Shown here piece after piece: positions 1-11,196 of a stretch of DNA of 64,000 nt. The notes under the pieces were generated by a model. That model was not told the DNA's origin. It searched no databases and was given only the letters and a program-made list of their open reading frames with translations. Each line of letters starts with the position of its first letter. The stretch's first letter is position 1. The position numbers and the translations under genes were made by a program. Location: the NCBI RefSeq assembly GCF_001423495.1, contig NZ_LMOG01000005.1, forward strand, positions 308,424-372,423, written 5' to 3'. Origin of the DNA: Xanthomonas sp. Leaf131. Lineage in GTDB: Bacteria; Pseudomonadota; Gammaproteobacteria; Xanthomonadales; Xanthomonadaceae.

Positions 1-318
1 ATCGCGCTGCAAGGTCTCCAGTACCACGCTTAGCGGGACACGTTCGGGGCGGAAATTGAAGCCGCTCATGTCTGCGTTGTAGAAGAACCTGCCGCCGATC
101 TCCGGTGGCCCGACCTGCGCCACTACCGCCTCGCCGCGATCGAAACCGCGCAAATACGCGGCCGCCGCCTGTGCAGAAGTCGCGCCGGCCTGTGCCAGCG
201 GCCAGTCGCGGACCAGCCCGCGCAGCACCAGTGGCGTGGTGGAGCGCAGCACGGCCGGGTCCAGCTGCTGTGGGTCCAGCCCGTGCCGTTCTTCAATGGC
301 GCGCGGCTCAGCCAGCAT
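1..318 (-). CDS. Cupin-like (JmjC-type) domain protein, partial
   Basis: The reading frame is open from an ATG at 318 to the window edge, giving 106 codons of the N-terminus. The visible part has the features of cupin_8/JmjC-like proteins: an early TPLVLRGLVRDWPL stretch (the rescue-the-enzyme motif of this family) followed by a region leading into RFFYNADMSGFNF. The iron-binding residues would lie beyond the window. Its start overlaps the end of the sapC-like gene by 11 nt, so the two are probably translationally coupled. In related bacteria this family sits beside SapC, tryptophan-halogenase-like proteins and TonB receptors in carbohydrate-uptake loci. The specific substrate is unknown. Confidence 0.8.
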   Translation of the reverse strand, partial: MLAEPRAIEERHGLDPQQLDPAVLRSTTPLVLRGLVRDWPLAQAGATSAQAAAAYLRGFDRGEAVVAQVGPPEIGGRFFYNADMSGFNFRPERVPLSVVLETLQRD

Positions 319-1009
319 GGCGGCGCTGCATGCGGTCGAGCAGATGACGGAACTGTGCGATCGAGGCCACCGCCATGTACAGCGGTTCCAGATCGCCATG
401 CCGGTGCAGATCGAGCAAGGCCGCATCGTCGAGCGCGCGCAGGCGCTCTTCATGCACGGCGTAAAGCCCGGCCAGGCGGCATTCCAGGCCGTTCTGCAGC
501 GTGGCTTCGAACACGAACGGTTCGAGCAAGTCGTAGCCCAGCAAGCGTTCGACGAAGGCCTGGCTCGCCGCCAGCCCGTCGTGCAGCGTGCGCAACACCT
601 GGCTGATGCGGTCGAGAAACTCGCTGGTGCCGCCGTGTTCGCGAAACAGCAGTTCGCCGTCGGTGCTGCTGACGCGCGGGCTGTCCAGATCCACGTGCAC
701 CATCGGTCCGTCCGGTTGTTCACCGATCAGGAACGGTTGGCGCTGGATCGCCAGCGGCACGTACGGCGCATCCCAGCGCGCGCCATCCAGAAACAGGTTT
801 TCGCCCAGGCGTAATCCCAGCAATGCCAGCGGCTGAAAACTGCGCTCGCCGCTGCGGTGGAACACGATCGGGTATTGCGCCTGCAGCTGGCGAAATTCCT
901 GCGGAAAGGTCGCAGCCGACATCACGTCGTCGCCGAAGGCGGCGCCATGTGTGGTGATCACGCGCAGATCGCGGTGATCGAGATTGTTCAACAACACGGC
1001 ATTGGTCAT
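308..1009 (-). CDS. SapC family protein
   Basis: A 233-residue protein recognised as SapC-like from its N-terminal pattern (NNLDHRDLRVITTHGAAFGDD), the central FPQEFRQLQAQYPIVF stretch and the later LGENLFLDGARWDAPYVPLAI region. An upstream in-frame start at 1072 exists, but the family begins close to the ATG at 1009. No signal peptide or membrane span is visible, so it is probably cytoplasmic. SapC was named after a Campylobacter surface-layer protein, but in Xanthomonas and Caulobacter relatives it accompanies TonB receptors; its biochemical role is unsettled. It lies 176 nt downstream of the receptor and overlaps the cupin-like gene by 11 nt, consistent with one operon. Confidence 0.85.
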   Translation of the reverse strand: MTNAVLLNNLDHRDLRVITTHGAAFGDDVMSAATFPQEFRQLQAQYPIVFHRSGERSFQPLALLGLRLGENLFLDGARWDAPYVPLAIQRQPFLIGEQPDGPMVHVDLDSPRVSSTDGELLFREHGGTSEFLDRISQVLRTLHDGLAASQAFVERLLGYDLLEPFVFEATLQNGLECRLAGLYAVHEERLRALDDAALLDLHRHGDLEPLYMAVASIAQFRHLLDRMQRRHAG

Positions 1010-1122
1010 GGGGGGCTGACACATCACGCGGGGCGCGTGGCTCATGCTTGGACAGTTGCTTGGACATGGCAAGTCCCGGATGCGACACCTCCGGGAAACG
1101 CCACGATAGAGCCGTGCGAAAC

Positions 1123-1149
1123 GCTCCGGCAGACTCGCTGCCGGGAGCG
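1123..1149 (-). terminator. Hairpin between TonB receptor and sapC-like gene
   Basis: An inverted repeat of about 10 bp arms (GCTCCGGCAG / CTGCCGGGAGC, one bulged base) around a 5-nt loop lies 37 nt past the receptor stop codon. On the minus strand it is followed only by GTTTCGC, so it is not a classic U-tract terminator. It may attenuate transcription, or protect the receptor mRNA, between the receptor and the downstream genes. Confidence 0.4.
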
Positions 1150-1185
1150 CTTAAAAGAGCATCACTGCATGGCCAAAACGCTGCC

Positions 1186-4100
1186 TCACCAGAACTTGTA
1201 GCGCACGCCCAACATGTAGCGCGGGCCGGTCTGGGTGGCATAGACGATCTGGTTCGATTGCCTGCCGTGCTGACGCTGCACCTCGTCGGTGAGGTTGATC
1301 GCCTCCAGGCTCAGCGACAGGTTCTCGTTCCACTGATACCCGATGCTCAGATCCAGCTGACCATAGGCTTCGGTATAGACCGGGTTGGGCTGGCCGCTGC
1401 CGTCGAAACGCGCCGCCAGGAACTCGTCGCGCCAGTTGTAGGCCGCTCGCACCTGCCACTTGTCCTTATCGTAGAAGCCGACCACGTTGGCCGAATCGCT
1501 CAAGCCTTCCAGCGCGAACTGCTCGCCGATCACGTAGTTGTCGTAGGTCAGCCCGGAATCGACCATGGTGTAGTTGGCCGACACGCCAAAGCCACTGTCG
1601 CCGAACATGTGCTGCAGATTGAATTCCCAGCCGTCCAGCGAGGCCGAGCGCTGATTGGCCGGCGCGGTGATGGCGAAGTTGGCCACCGGGTCGCCGGGCT
1701 GCCCGCTGATCACGCCGGTGGCGTTGCCGTTGGCATCGTCGGCCCCGCGCACCACGCCGGGCGCACCGCCGCGGTTGCGGAAGATGTAGTTGCGGATACA
1801 GGTCAGGTCGGCCGAGGCGCAGCCGTTGCCCAGCGCTTCGTTCCAGTACGCGCCACCCACCGGGGTGTTCAATCCCAGCGCGGTGTCGTTGCGCGTGGTC
1901 ACGCCGATGTAGTTGTCGATGTTCTTGCGGAAGAAGCCCACCGAGGCGTAGCTGGCATCGCTGTAGTACCACTCCAGCGACAAATCGAAGTTGTGCGAGA
2001 GCAGCGGCTTCAGGCCAGGATTACCCTCCTGGCCGGTGCCGCCTTCCAGACGCGCGATCTGGTTGAGCGTCTGCCCGCCCTGGATGTCGCCCCAGCCGGG
2101 ACGGCCGATGGTTTCGCCGTAGCTGCCGCGCAGCACCAAATCTTCGGTGAGCTTGAAGCTCAGGTCCAGGCTGGGCAGCCAGTATTCGTACTTGCCGCTG
2201 CCGCTGGCGAAGGCCGAATCGGCCAGGCGGATCGGCAACTCGTTGTTGGCGACCCAATCGATGCCGACGGCCACCGGCACCAGCGCCTGCGCGTCCACCT
2301 TGGTTTCTTCGTAACGCACACCGGCGGCCAGGCTGATCGGCACGCGCAGATCGTCCCAGCTGTTGTTCCACTGCAGGTAGGCGTTCTTGGATTTTTCGGT
2401 CACGCGGCGGTCGGTGGTGAACACCGGCGAGGTGCGGTACAGCGCGTCATCGCCCGCGGCTTGCGCGGCGGCCTGACGTGCGCGCTCGAAGTCGAACAGG
2501 AACAGTTGATTGAACTGCGCCGGGTTGCCGCTGCCGTCGATCGCATCGAAATACTGCGCAAACGAACTCGGAATCCACAAATCGTCCGGATAATCGGCCG
2601 CGGTGCCGTTGCCGCCCCAGGTATCGCGCTGCACGTTGGAGAACGCCGAGCGGTTCTTGACCTCGGTGCTGCCGATACCGAACTTCAACTGCGAATAATT
2701 TTCGAAGGTGAAGTCGCCGTTGACCTGCGCCTGGTCGATCTCCGACTTCATGTAGCTGTTGCGGAACGCCGAGCCGGTGACCAGCGTGCGTGAGGGGTCC
2801 AGCCCGTTCAGGCCAAAGCCCAACTGCTGCTGCAACACCGGGAAATCCTTGCTGAAATCCACCACCGAGGTGCCGCGATAAAAGCCCGACACGCCCAGCG
2901 AATTGCTGGAGCCGTACGGGCTGTCCGCACCGGCTTCGGCAGTGGAGCGGTGGATGTCGAAGTTGAGCTTGAACTGGTCGTTCACCGCCCAATCCACATT
3001 GAAGCCCAGCGACTTGTTCTGGTTGCGCGTGGCCGCATTGGAGCCGGCGGTGGCCAGATCGCTGGTGGCCGGGTTGACGATTTCCGAATAGGTCACCGGC
3101 CCGGCCACCGGGCCGTTGGTCCAGGAGCTGGCCGAAGGCCCGTAGTTGAACCACACCGACATCTCGTTGCGCTGCTGCTGGATCTTGTTTTCCGAATAGG
3201 TGTAATCCAGCGTGGTGGTGACGTTGTCCAGCGGCTTGTACTGCAGCACCAGCTGCCCGTTGGTGCGCTGGCGCTCAACGCCGACCACGCGGTAATTGAG
3301 GTTCTGCGGCACCGAATAGATATCGTTCGGGCCGGGACGGTTGACGATGTTCTCCGAGCCTGGCGCACCCGGCTGCGGAATGGTGCCGTAAGCGGTGGAG
3401 TCGCCGCGGAACGAGCGCCAGCCGTTGGGCACGCCGACCTGGCTGTAGCCGAAGTCGCGTTCCTGGTAGCTGCCGCTGAGCGATACGCCGAAGCGTCCAT
3501 CGGCCGAGGTGTTGCTGAAGATGCCGGAGATTTCCGGCGTCAGCGAATCACCTTGCAGACGCCCGGGCAGGTTCTCGTTGGACGCGTCGTGCACGCCCTT
3601 GAGGCCGACGTTGGCATGCAGGCCCGGGTTGTCCAGCGGCCGGCTGGTCTTGATGTTGATGGTCGCACCGATGCCGCCGGTGGGCGTGCTGGCACGGCTG
3701 GTCTTGAATACCTCAATGCCGGAGATCGACTCCGACGCCAGGTTGGCGAAGTCGAACGCACGCGAGTTGGAGGCGTTGGATTCTTCGATGCTGGCACCGG
3801 GCATCTGCCGGCCGTTCAACAGCACCAGGTTGAAGTCCGGGCCGACGCCGCGCACGGTCACGCGCGAGCCTTCGCCCAGCGAACGGTCGATCGACACGCC
3901 GCTGATGCGTTGCAGCGATTCGGCCAGATTGGTATCCGGGAACTTGCCCATGTCCTCGGCCACGATGCCGTCGACGATGCCTTGCGCATCGCGTTTGACG
4001 TTCATCGACGAGGTGAGGCTGCCACGGATACCGGTGACCTGCACCGCATCGAGCGTGGCGGGATCGGCCTGGCTGGCGCCGGGCACGGTGGAAGCCGATT

Positions 4101-4200
4101 GCGGCGCGGGCGCGGTTTGCGCAGCCAGCGGCGTCGACAATGCGAACAACAAGGCAGACGTCAAACGCCGCGTGCGCGGCAGGGTGCGTGGCTCTCTCAC
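1186..4200 (-). CDS. TonB-dependent outer-membrane receptor
   Basis: About 1004 residues from a GTG start at 4200, preceded by GGGGAAG at suitable spacing; longer in-frame starts reach 4308 but add an untypical N-terminus. A signal peptide (arginine-rich n-region, then SALLFALSTPLAAQ) is followed by the plug domain: LDAVQVTGIRGSL, then FPDTNLAESLQRISGVSIDR and VRGVGPDFNLVLLNGRQ. The rest is a 22-strand-type beta barrel, with the conserved ELPIRLAD/SYGETIGRP region and a terminal aromatic residue (RYKFW) expected for BAM-dependent assembly. The adjacent SapC-like and cupin-like genes place it with receptors of carbohydrate-uptake loci in Xanthomonas and Caulobacter. The ligand cannot be read from sequence; a plant polysaccharide fragment is a reasonable guess. 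Confidence 0.93.
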   Translation of the reverse strand: MREPRTLPRTRRLTSALLFALSTPLAAQTAPAPQSASTVPGASQADPATLDAVQVTGIRGSLTSSMNVKRDAQGIVDGIVAEDMGKFPDTNLAESLQRISGVSIDRSLGEGSRVTVRGVGPDFNLVLLNGRQMPGASIEESNASNSRAFDFANLASESISGIEVFKTSRASTPTGGIGATINIKTSRPLDNPGLHANVGLKGVHDASNENLPGRLQGDSLTPEISGIFSNTSADGRFGVSLSGSYQERDFGYSQVGVPNGWRSFRGDSTAYGTIPQPGAPGSENIVNRPGPNDIYSVPQNLNYRVVGVERQRTNGQLVLQYKPLDNVTTTLDYTYSENKIQQQRNEMSVWFNYGPSASSWTNGPVAGPVTYSEIVNPATSDLATAGSNAATRNQNKSLGFNVDWAVNDQFKLNFDIHRSTAEAGADSPYGSSNSLGVSGFYRGTSVVDFSKDFPVLQQQLGFGLNGLDPSRTLVTGSAFRNSYMKSEIDQAQVNGDFTFENYSQLKFGIGSTEVKNRSAFSNVQRDTWGGNGTAADYPDDLWIPSSFAQYFDAIDGSGNPAQFNQLFLFDFERARQAAAQAAGDDALYRTSPVFTTDRRVTEKSKNAYLQWNNSWDDLRVPISLAAGVRYEETKVDAQALVPVAVGIDWVANNELPIRLADSAFASGSGKYEYWLPSLDLSFKLTEDLVLRGSYGETIGRPGWGDIQGGQTLNQIARLEGGTGQEGNPGLKPLLSHNFDLSLEWYYSDASYASVGFFRKNIDNYIGVTTRNDTALGLNTPVGGAYWNEALGNGCASADLTCIRNYIFRNRGGAPGVVRGADDANGNATGVISGQPGDPVANFAITAPANQRSASLDGWEFNLQHMFGDSGFGVSANYTMVDSGLTYDNYVIGEQFALEGLSDSANVVGFYDKDKWQVRAAYNWRDEFLAARFDGSGQPNPVYTEAYGQLDLSIGYQWNENLSLSLEAINLTDEVQRQHGRQSNQIVYATQTGPRYMLGVRYKFW

Positions 4201-4451
4201 GATGATTTCTTCCCCAAGTGAAGATAAGCCGGCCCCAAGCGGAACAGGCAAAGGTCGATGAAACAATCGAGCATTTGTTAGCGCGGCCTTAACGAAGTCA
4301 ACTTGCACTGCAGCATCGGCCGCGCGCTCATTGCGTCACACATCGTTCCAATTGGCACCACGGTGAACGCACGCGCAGCCGCAGGCTTGGTCGTACCATC
4401 GATCGCCACGGCACGCAGCTGCGTGCCAACCCTTCCGAACTGGAGCATTCA

Positions 4452-5141
4452 ATGATCGACCTGTACTACTGGCCCACCCCCAACGGCCACAAGGTCAGCT
4501 TGTTCCTGGAAGAAGCTGGGCTGGACTACACGCTCAAGCCGATCAACATCGGCAAGGGCGAACAGTTCGAACCGGCCTTCCTGCAGATCTCGCCCAATAA
4601 CAAGATGCCGGCGATCGTCGACCATGCACCGGCCGATGGTGGCCCCGCGCAGAGCGTGTTCGAATCCGGCGCGATCCTGTTGTATCTGGCCGAAAAAACC
4701 AGCCGCTTCCTGCCACGCGACGCGCGTGGCCGCATCGCCGCACTGGAATGGTTGTTCTGGCAGATGGGCGGGCTGGGCCCGATGAGCGGCCAGATGGGCC
4801 ACTTCAACGTCTACGCACCGGAAAAGATTCCCTACGCGATCGAGCGCTACAACGCCGAAGTGCGCAGATTGCACGGCGTACTCGACAAGCGCCTGGCCGA
4901 GCACGCGTTCCTTGCCGGCGACGACTACGGCATCGCCGACATGGCCAGCTATCCCTGGATCGAGGTCTACGCCGATATCCGCCCCGATTACGCCGACTTC
5001 CCGCACCTCAAGCGCTGGCACGACGCCATCGCCGCGCGCCCCGCCACGCAGCGCGCCTATGCGCTCAAGGAGCAAGTCAACCCCAACGCCGGCAAGCCGC
5101 TGGGCGAGGAAGAGCGCAAGCATTTGTTCGGCAAGCGCTGA
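4452..5141 (+). CDS. yfcG: Glutathione S-transferase-like disulfide-bond oxidoreductase (YfcG type)
   Basis: A 229-residue protein closely matching the remembered E. coli YfcG sequence. The N-terminal thioredoxin fold carries LYYWPTPNGHKVSLFLEEA, the cis-proline motif NNKMPAIVDH and the glutathione-gamma-glutamyl contact motif FESGAILLYLAEKT. The C-terminal helical domain has WLFWQMGGLGPMSGQ and the N-capping GIADMASYPW. Proteins of this nu-class bind two glutathiones and act as disulfide-bond reductases and organic-peroxide reductases in the cytoplasm. The ATG at 4452 gives the full family length with no extension. It is divergent from the TonB receptor and appears monocistronic. Confidence 0.93.
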   Translation: MIDLYYWPTPNGHKVSLFLEEAGLDYTLKPINIGKGEQFEPAFLQISPNNKMPAIVDHAPADGGPAQSVFESGAILLYLAEKTSRFLPRDARGRIAALEWLFWQMGGLGPMSGQMGHFNVYAPEKIPYAIERYNAEVRRLHGVLDKRLAEHAFLAGDDYGIADMASYPWIEVYADIRPDYADFPHLKRWHDAIAARPATQRAYALKEQVNPNAGKPLGEEERKHLFGKR

Positions 5142-5215
5142 AGCAACGTCGTAGCAGCGGTTGCGCAACCGTACACGCGCATCAATCGCACGCGACACAT
5201 TAACGCGGCGGCTCG

Positions 5216-5254
5216 AGCCCCTCTCCCCCCGGGAGAGGGGTTGGGGTGAGGGTA
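5216..5254. repeat. REP-like palindromic intergenic repeat
   Basis: The sequence AGCCCCTCTCCC..GGGAGAGGGG is a near-perfect palindrome followed by TTGGGGTGAGGGTACG. The same unit recurs at 61754-61794 and 61884-61921, and in inverted form between them. It lies in the 334-bp space between yfcG and the peptidase gene. Such units are common between xanthomonad genes and may stabilise or terminate transcripts. The rest of this space shows nothing recognisable. Confidence 0.8.
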
Positions 5255-5394
5255 CGGTGCCGCCGGAGACTGACAGCGAACCCCCAATTGCGCTCCCTCG
5301 CCACGCGTAGCGACGCGTTAGTCCCTACCGCCCGCAGACATCTCGCGATGCATGCACACCCCGGCACCATCCATCCCCACGCGCACACGCCTGA

Positions 5395-7704
<2,310 letters not shown>

Positions 7705-7773
7705 TGCAGACATCGGGTGGCTGCGCGGTTGTCGCAGCCACGCGTAATGATTTCCTGACTGTAAGCGTGATCG

Positions 7774-7914
7774 ATGATGCGCAAGAAGCGTGCCGTTCTC
7801 GGACAAAAGCAACGACGCTCTCCGTTCTTCGGCTATCGCTTCTGGGTCGTCTTCGGCGTGTTCTTGACCGGTACGCGTGGTGTACGGCCTGCCACCCTCG
7901 TCAACTGTTGCTAG
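7774..7914 (+). CDS. Possible small protein (46 aa), weak
   Basis: An ATG-ATG start opens a 46-codon frame with a basic N-terminus (MRKKRAVLGQKQRR) and a short hydrophobic aromatic stretch (FFGYRFWVVFGVFLTG), ending 21 nt before the Coa1-like gene. The composition looks like a small membrane peptide, but there is no strong ribosome binding site and no family is recognised. It occupies the otherwise empty 7705-7935 interval. It could be chance. Confidence 0.2.
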   Translation: MMRKKRAVLGQKQRRSPFFGYRFWVVFGVFLTGTRGVRPATLVNCC

Positions 7915-7935
7915 TCGCACTGCAAAGGATCTGCC

Positions 7936-8403
7936 ATGTCACTCCCGCCACCGATTCCAGGGTTACCGCCACGCGGCGTGCGGGCACCCGAGTTCTGGAG
8001 CCGGAACTGGAAATGGATCGTGCCCGGCATCGGGCTGGCGCTGTTTGTGGTGTTGGCGCTGGTGGTCGGTACGCTGGTCTACGTGATCACCGGCGCGGTG
8101 AAATCCAGCGATGTCTACCGCGGTGCGCTGCACATTGCGCGTTCCGATACGCGGGTGATACAGGCGCTGGGGACGCCGATCGACGAGGCTTTTCTGCCCG
8201 ACGGCAGCGTCAGTTACGTCGGTCCATTAGGGGAAGCGCATTTTAGTGTTGGCTTGCATGGGCCGCGCGGGCAGGGCAGTGTGCAAGTGGACGCCACACG
8301 CAGGCACGGCCGCTGGACGTATCAGACGTTGACGTTCGCCAGTGCACAGGCCGATCCGATCAGTCTGTTGCCCACCGCGCAACCGCCGCCGTGCCGGCCA
8401 TGA
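7936..8403 (+). CDS. Coa1/TIM21-like membrane-anchored protein
   Basis: A 155-residue protein with one transmembrane helix at about residues 29-54 (IVPGIGLALFVVLALVVGTLVYVITGAV) after a proline-rich N-terminus. The soluble domain follows, with the pattern SSDVYRGALHIARSDTRVIQALGTPI and later GSVQVDATRRHGRWTYQTL, which matches cytochrome-oxidase assembly factor 1 (Coa1)-family domains. AAGGAT lies 5-6 nt before the ATG. In bacteria the role of these proteins is not established. Neighbouring genes have no obvious respiratory function, so the name reports fold similarity only. Confidence 0.65.
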   Translation: MSLPPPIPGLPPRGVRAPEFWSRNWKWIVPGIGLALFVVLALVVGTLVYVITGAVKSSDVYRGALHIARSDTRVIQALGTPIDEAFLPDGSVSYVGPLGEAHFSVGLHGPRGQGSVQVDATRRHGRWTYQTLTFASAQADPISLLPTAQPPPCRP

Positions 8404-8473
8404 CCTAAGACGCATTGCCGCCACCGTCGTAGATGGGTAGGGTCGCGCTACTTCTCTTTGCAGATGCCCTTCC

Positions 8474-10279
8474 ATGAAACCACTCGTCGTTGCTGTCGCG
8501 CTCGTTCTGGGCACCGCGTTGCCGGTGTCACAAGCCCCGGCCCAGAGCCAGACGACCAAGACCGCGCCGGCCCAGCGCGCCACGCCGGCCTGGGTACAGA
8601 CCAGCAACGGCTACGCGCAACTCCTGCTCACTGCGCAGGCGCCGTTCCAGCCTGAGTACGCCAGCTTCTTCGGCGTGCCCGGCTATGATGACCAGGTCAT
8701 CGACCTGGGCCCAGATAACGCTGCACGCTATCGCGATGCGATGAGCAAGGCGCGCGCTGCGCTGCAGACCAAGCTGGCCACCGAGCGCGATGCCAACGTG
8801 CGTCAGGACCTGCAGATCATGATCGGCGCGGCCGAGCAGAATATCGAAGGCAGCGAGCTCAACGAGCGTTACCTGCTGCCATGGAACGATGCCCCGCAGC
8901 TGGTCTTCAGCGGTCTCAACGGACTGCTGTCCGACCAGACCGTGCCCGAGCGCCGCGCCAAGGCGCTGGACCGCCTCAAGCGGTACGTCGGTCTGGTGCC
9001 GGGCAGCACGCCCACCACCACGCTGGCCCGGCAGCGCTATGAAGAACAGCTCGGCAACAAGACCTTGCTGCAACCCACCGAGCGCGAAGTGGAGCAGGCG
9101 CTGGCGAACGTGGACACCTACGTCGCCGGCATCGGCGAGCTGTTCGCCAAGTACAAGATTGCCGGCGCCGACGAAGCGCTCAAGGCGATGTCCACCCAAC
9201 TCAAGGACTACGCCAAGTGGACGCGGACCAGCGTGCTGCCCAAGGCGCGCAAGGACACCCGTCTGCCGGAGCCGCTGTATGCGTTCCAGCTCAAGCAGGT
9301 CGGCATCGACATCGCCCCGCAGCAGTTGATCCAGCGTGCGCAGCTGGAATTCATGGAAACCCGCTCGGTCATGCAACAGCTCGCACCGCTGGTGGCCAAG
9401 GCCAAGGGCGTGCAGGGCAGCGATTACGTGCAGGTGATCCGCGCGCTCAAGGGCAACACCATCGCCGACGACCAGCTGGAAACCCACTACCGCGGCGTGA
9501 TCGACCAGATCGACCCGATCATCCGCCAGCAACGCATTGTCGATGTGCCCAAGCGCCCGATGCAGATGCGCCTTGGCAGCGCGGCCGAAAGTGCCGCGCA
9601 ACCGGCACCGCATTTCCTGCCCGCACCGCTGATCGGCAATACCGGCCAGCAAGGCCAGTTCGTGCTGCCGCTGGGCAACCCGACCGCCGATGGCGCCAAG
9701 AAGGAGCAATACGACGACTTTAACTTCGGCTCGGCCGCCTGGACGCTCAGCGCGCATGAAGGCCGCCCTGGCCACGAACTGCAGTTCACCGCCATGGTCG
9801 AACGCGGCGTCTCGCTGGCGCGCAGCATGTTCGCCTTCAACTCGGTCAACGTCGAAGGCTGGGCGCTGTATGCCGAAGCCGAAATGGTGCCGTACGAGCC
9901 GCTCGACGGCCAGCTCATCGCTCTGCAATTCCGCCTGCTGCGCGCCGCTCGCGCCATGCTCGACCCGATGCTCAACCTAGGCCTGATCGACCGCGAACGC
10001 GCCCGCCAGGTACTCGAAGACGACGTCGGCCTATCGCCGGCCATGACCCGCCAGGAACTGGACCGCTACACCGTACGCGCCCCCGGCCAGGCCGGCAGCT
10101 ACTTCTACGGCTACACCCGCATTCTCGAACTACGCATGCGCACCGAACTGGCGCTAGGCAAAAAGTTCGACCGCCTGGCCTTCAACAACTTCCTGCTCGA
10201 CCAGGGCCTGCTGCCACCTGATCAGCTGGCAAAAGCGGTGGAGACGCAGTTTGTTCCTGCGCAGCGGAAGTCATTGTAG
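8474..10279 (+). CDS. DUF885 family protein, putative exported metallopeptidase
   Basis: A 601-residue protein with a signal peptide (KPLVVAVALVLGTALPVSQAPAQS). The conserved DUF885 core is clear: the active-site-like motif HEGRPGHE at residues 428-435, FNSVNVEGWALYAE soon after, then LDRYTVRAPGQAGSYFYGYTRI and the C-terminal FNNFLLDQGLLPPDQL. The HExxPGH arrangement and downstream glutamates resemble zinc peptidases of the M32/M3 type, but catalysis is not demonstrated for most members. It is co-oriented with the upstream Coa1-like gene, 70 nt away. Confidence is high for the family and low for the substrate. Confidence 0.9.
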   Translation: MKPLVVAVALVLGTALPVSQAPAQSQTTKTAPAQRATPAWVQTSNGYAQLLLTAQAPFQPEYASFFGVPGYDDQVIDLGPDNAARYRDAMSKARAALQTKLATERDANVRQDLQIMIGAAEQNIEGSELNERYLLPWNDAPQLVFSGLNGLLSDQTVPERRAKALDRLKRYVGLVPGSTPTTTLARQRYEEQLGNKTLLQPTEREVEQALANVDTYVAGIGELFAKYKIAGADEALKAMSTQLKDYAKWTRTSVLPKARKDTRLPEPLYAFQLKQVGIDIAPQQLIQRAQLEFMETRSVMQQLAPLVAKAKGVQGSDYVQVIRALKGNTIADDQLETHYRGVIDQIDPIIRQQRIVDVPKRPMQMRLGSAAESAAQPAPHFLPAPLIGNTGQQGQFVLPLGNPTADGAKKEQYDDFNFGSAAWTLSAHEGRPGHELQFTAMVERGVSLARSMFAFNSVNVEGWALYAEAEMVPYEPLDGQLIALQFRLLRAARAMLDPMLNLGLIDRERARQVLEDDVGLSPAMTRQELDRYTVRAPGQAGSYFYGYTRILELRMRTELALGKKFDRLAFNNFLLDQGLLPPDQLAKAVETQFVPAQRKSL

Positions 10280-10380
10280 AAGCGCTGTTTGACTGGGATT
10301 TCCCGGCAGTTCGAATGCTAGGCTAAAGGGCGCGGCTTTCGGAGCGCGCCAGGGCGGTGATTCGACTTGGTTATTCTGGA

Positions 10381-10403
10381 AGCTGCATCGAATGGATGCA
10401 GCT
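10381..10403. terminator. Hairpin downstream of the DUF885 gene
   Basis: A perfect 9-bp inverted repeat (AGCTGCATC / GATGCAGCT) with a 5-nt loop sits about 100 nt past the DUF885 stop. There is no T-run on either strand, so its function as a terminator is only possible. The rest of 10280-10529 shows nothing identifiable. Confidence 0.35.
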
Positions 10404-10529
10404 CGATTCGAAGTTGAACGATCATGACCTACTCTCTTACCGGGAGAATTGGGTCTGATACAACGCATAGCAGATCCGCTGGGCACTGTGGATGCTCTCG
10501 ACAGTAAATGCGGTTGGAGCAGTACACGT

Positions 10530-10895
10530 TTAATGGTCGAACGGAACGTTTTCAGGCCGCTTCTGGCCTGTCCATTTACCTTGCTTACTAGCGTCTGGGC
10601 AAATGGACTGGTATTGGGTCAGAGCGGCTATCGCTGTCGGTGTCCATGCCTGAAGGCAGACTGGGCCCGCGCAGCAAGGCGATAAGCTTGGTAGAAGGCA
10701 GTAGCCAGGAGCCGCTACCCATGTCCCGCTGATGGGATCGATCGGCAGCCAATTTTTGTCGTTATCTTTGCAGCCTTGCGTACAGAACACGAAAGGATCG
10801 TTGTCGCGGCAGACGAGCGGTTGATAAGTGCCCTTAGCTTGAACTTCAGCCTGCCCGATAAAAAAAAACGCCAATATCCATATCAAGTTCTTCAT
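10530..10895 (-). CDS. Small exported cysteine-rich protein, unknown
   Basis: A 121-residue product from the ATG at 10895 (AAGGAT upstream; a GTG one codon earlier is also possible). The signal peptide is MKNLIWILAFFFIGQAEVQA. The mature part of about 100 residues has eight cysteines, including a CC pair, spaced through DNDPFVFCTQGC, GYCLLPSLSPCC, VCLQAW and SICPD. An even number of cysteines in an exported protein suggests a disulfide-stabilised fold, as in small inhibitors, toxins or adhesin-like domains. No family is recognised. Base composition is lower in GC than the flanking genes, hinting at recent acquisition. Confidence 0.7.
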   Translation of the reverse strand: MKNLIWILAFFFIGQAEVQAKGTYQPLVCRDNDPFVFCTQGCKDNDKNWLPIDPISGTWVAAPGYCLLPSLSPCCAGPVCLQAWTPTAIAALTQYQSICPDASKQGKWTGQKRPENVPFDH

Positions 10896-11196
10896 CACGG
10901 ATCCTTATGTTGAGGAGGTCAGTAAGGCGTTCAAATAGAAAGCGATGAATCGCAATCTGCATTTTTTCGGACGCCTCATCGTATCGGCTTGTCTGTAACC
11001 TGAGGCGCGGCTAATGTAAGCCGCGTTGTTCAGTAAGAATACTGTATCTGGTTTGGGGTTTCATCAGGCATGGGCGCGTTAAGACAATGCACTTGGAAGT
11101 GCCTTTGTGTTAACAATTCTAACGATGACCTCCATGTTGGTGTCCGAGGTAGCACTTCTCCATGATCGAGATATTTCGGCAATGGAGACATGTCTA
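10896..11196. other. Intergenic region, AT-richer, one hairpin
   Basis: About 300 bp with noticeably lower GC than the surroundings and no supported gene. It contains a 7-bp-arm hairpin (CGCGGCT / AGCCGCG) at 11006-11025 followed by TTGTTC. It should hold the promoter of the cysteine-rich gene. Nothing else is recognisable. Confidence 0.5.

Noticed and set aside
1048..2793. Long plus-strand open frame opposite the TonB receptor
   Set aside because: It is antisense to a clear receptor gene, shows no motifs and arises from high GC codon use.
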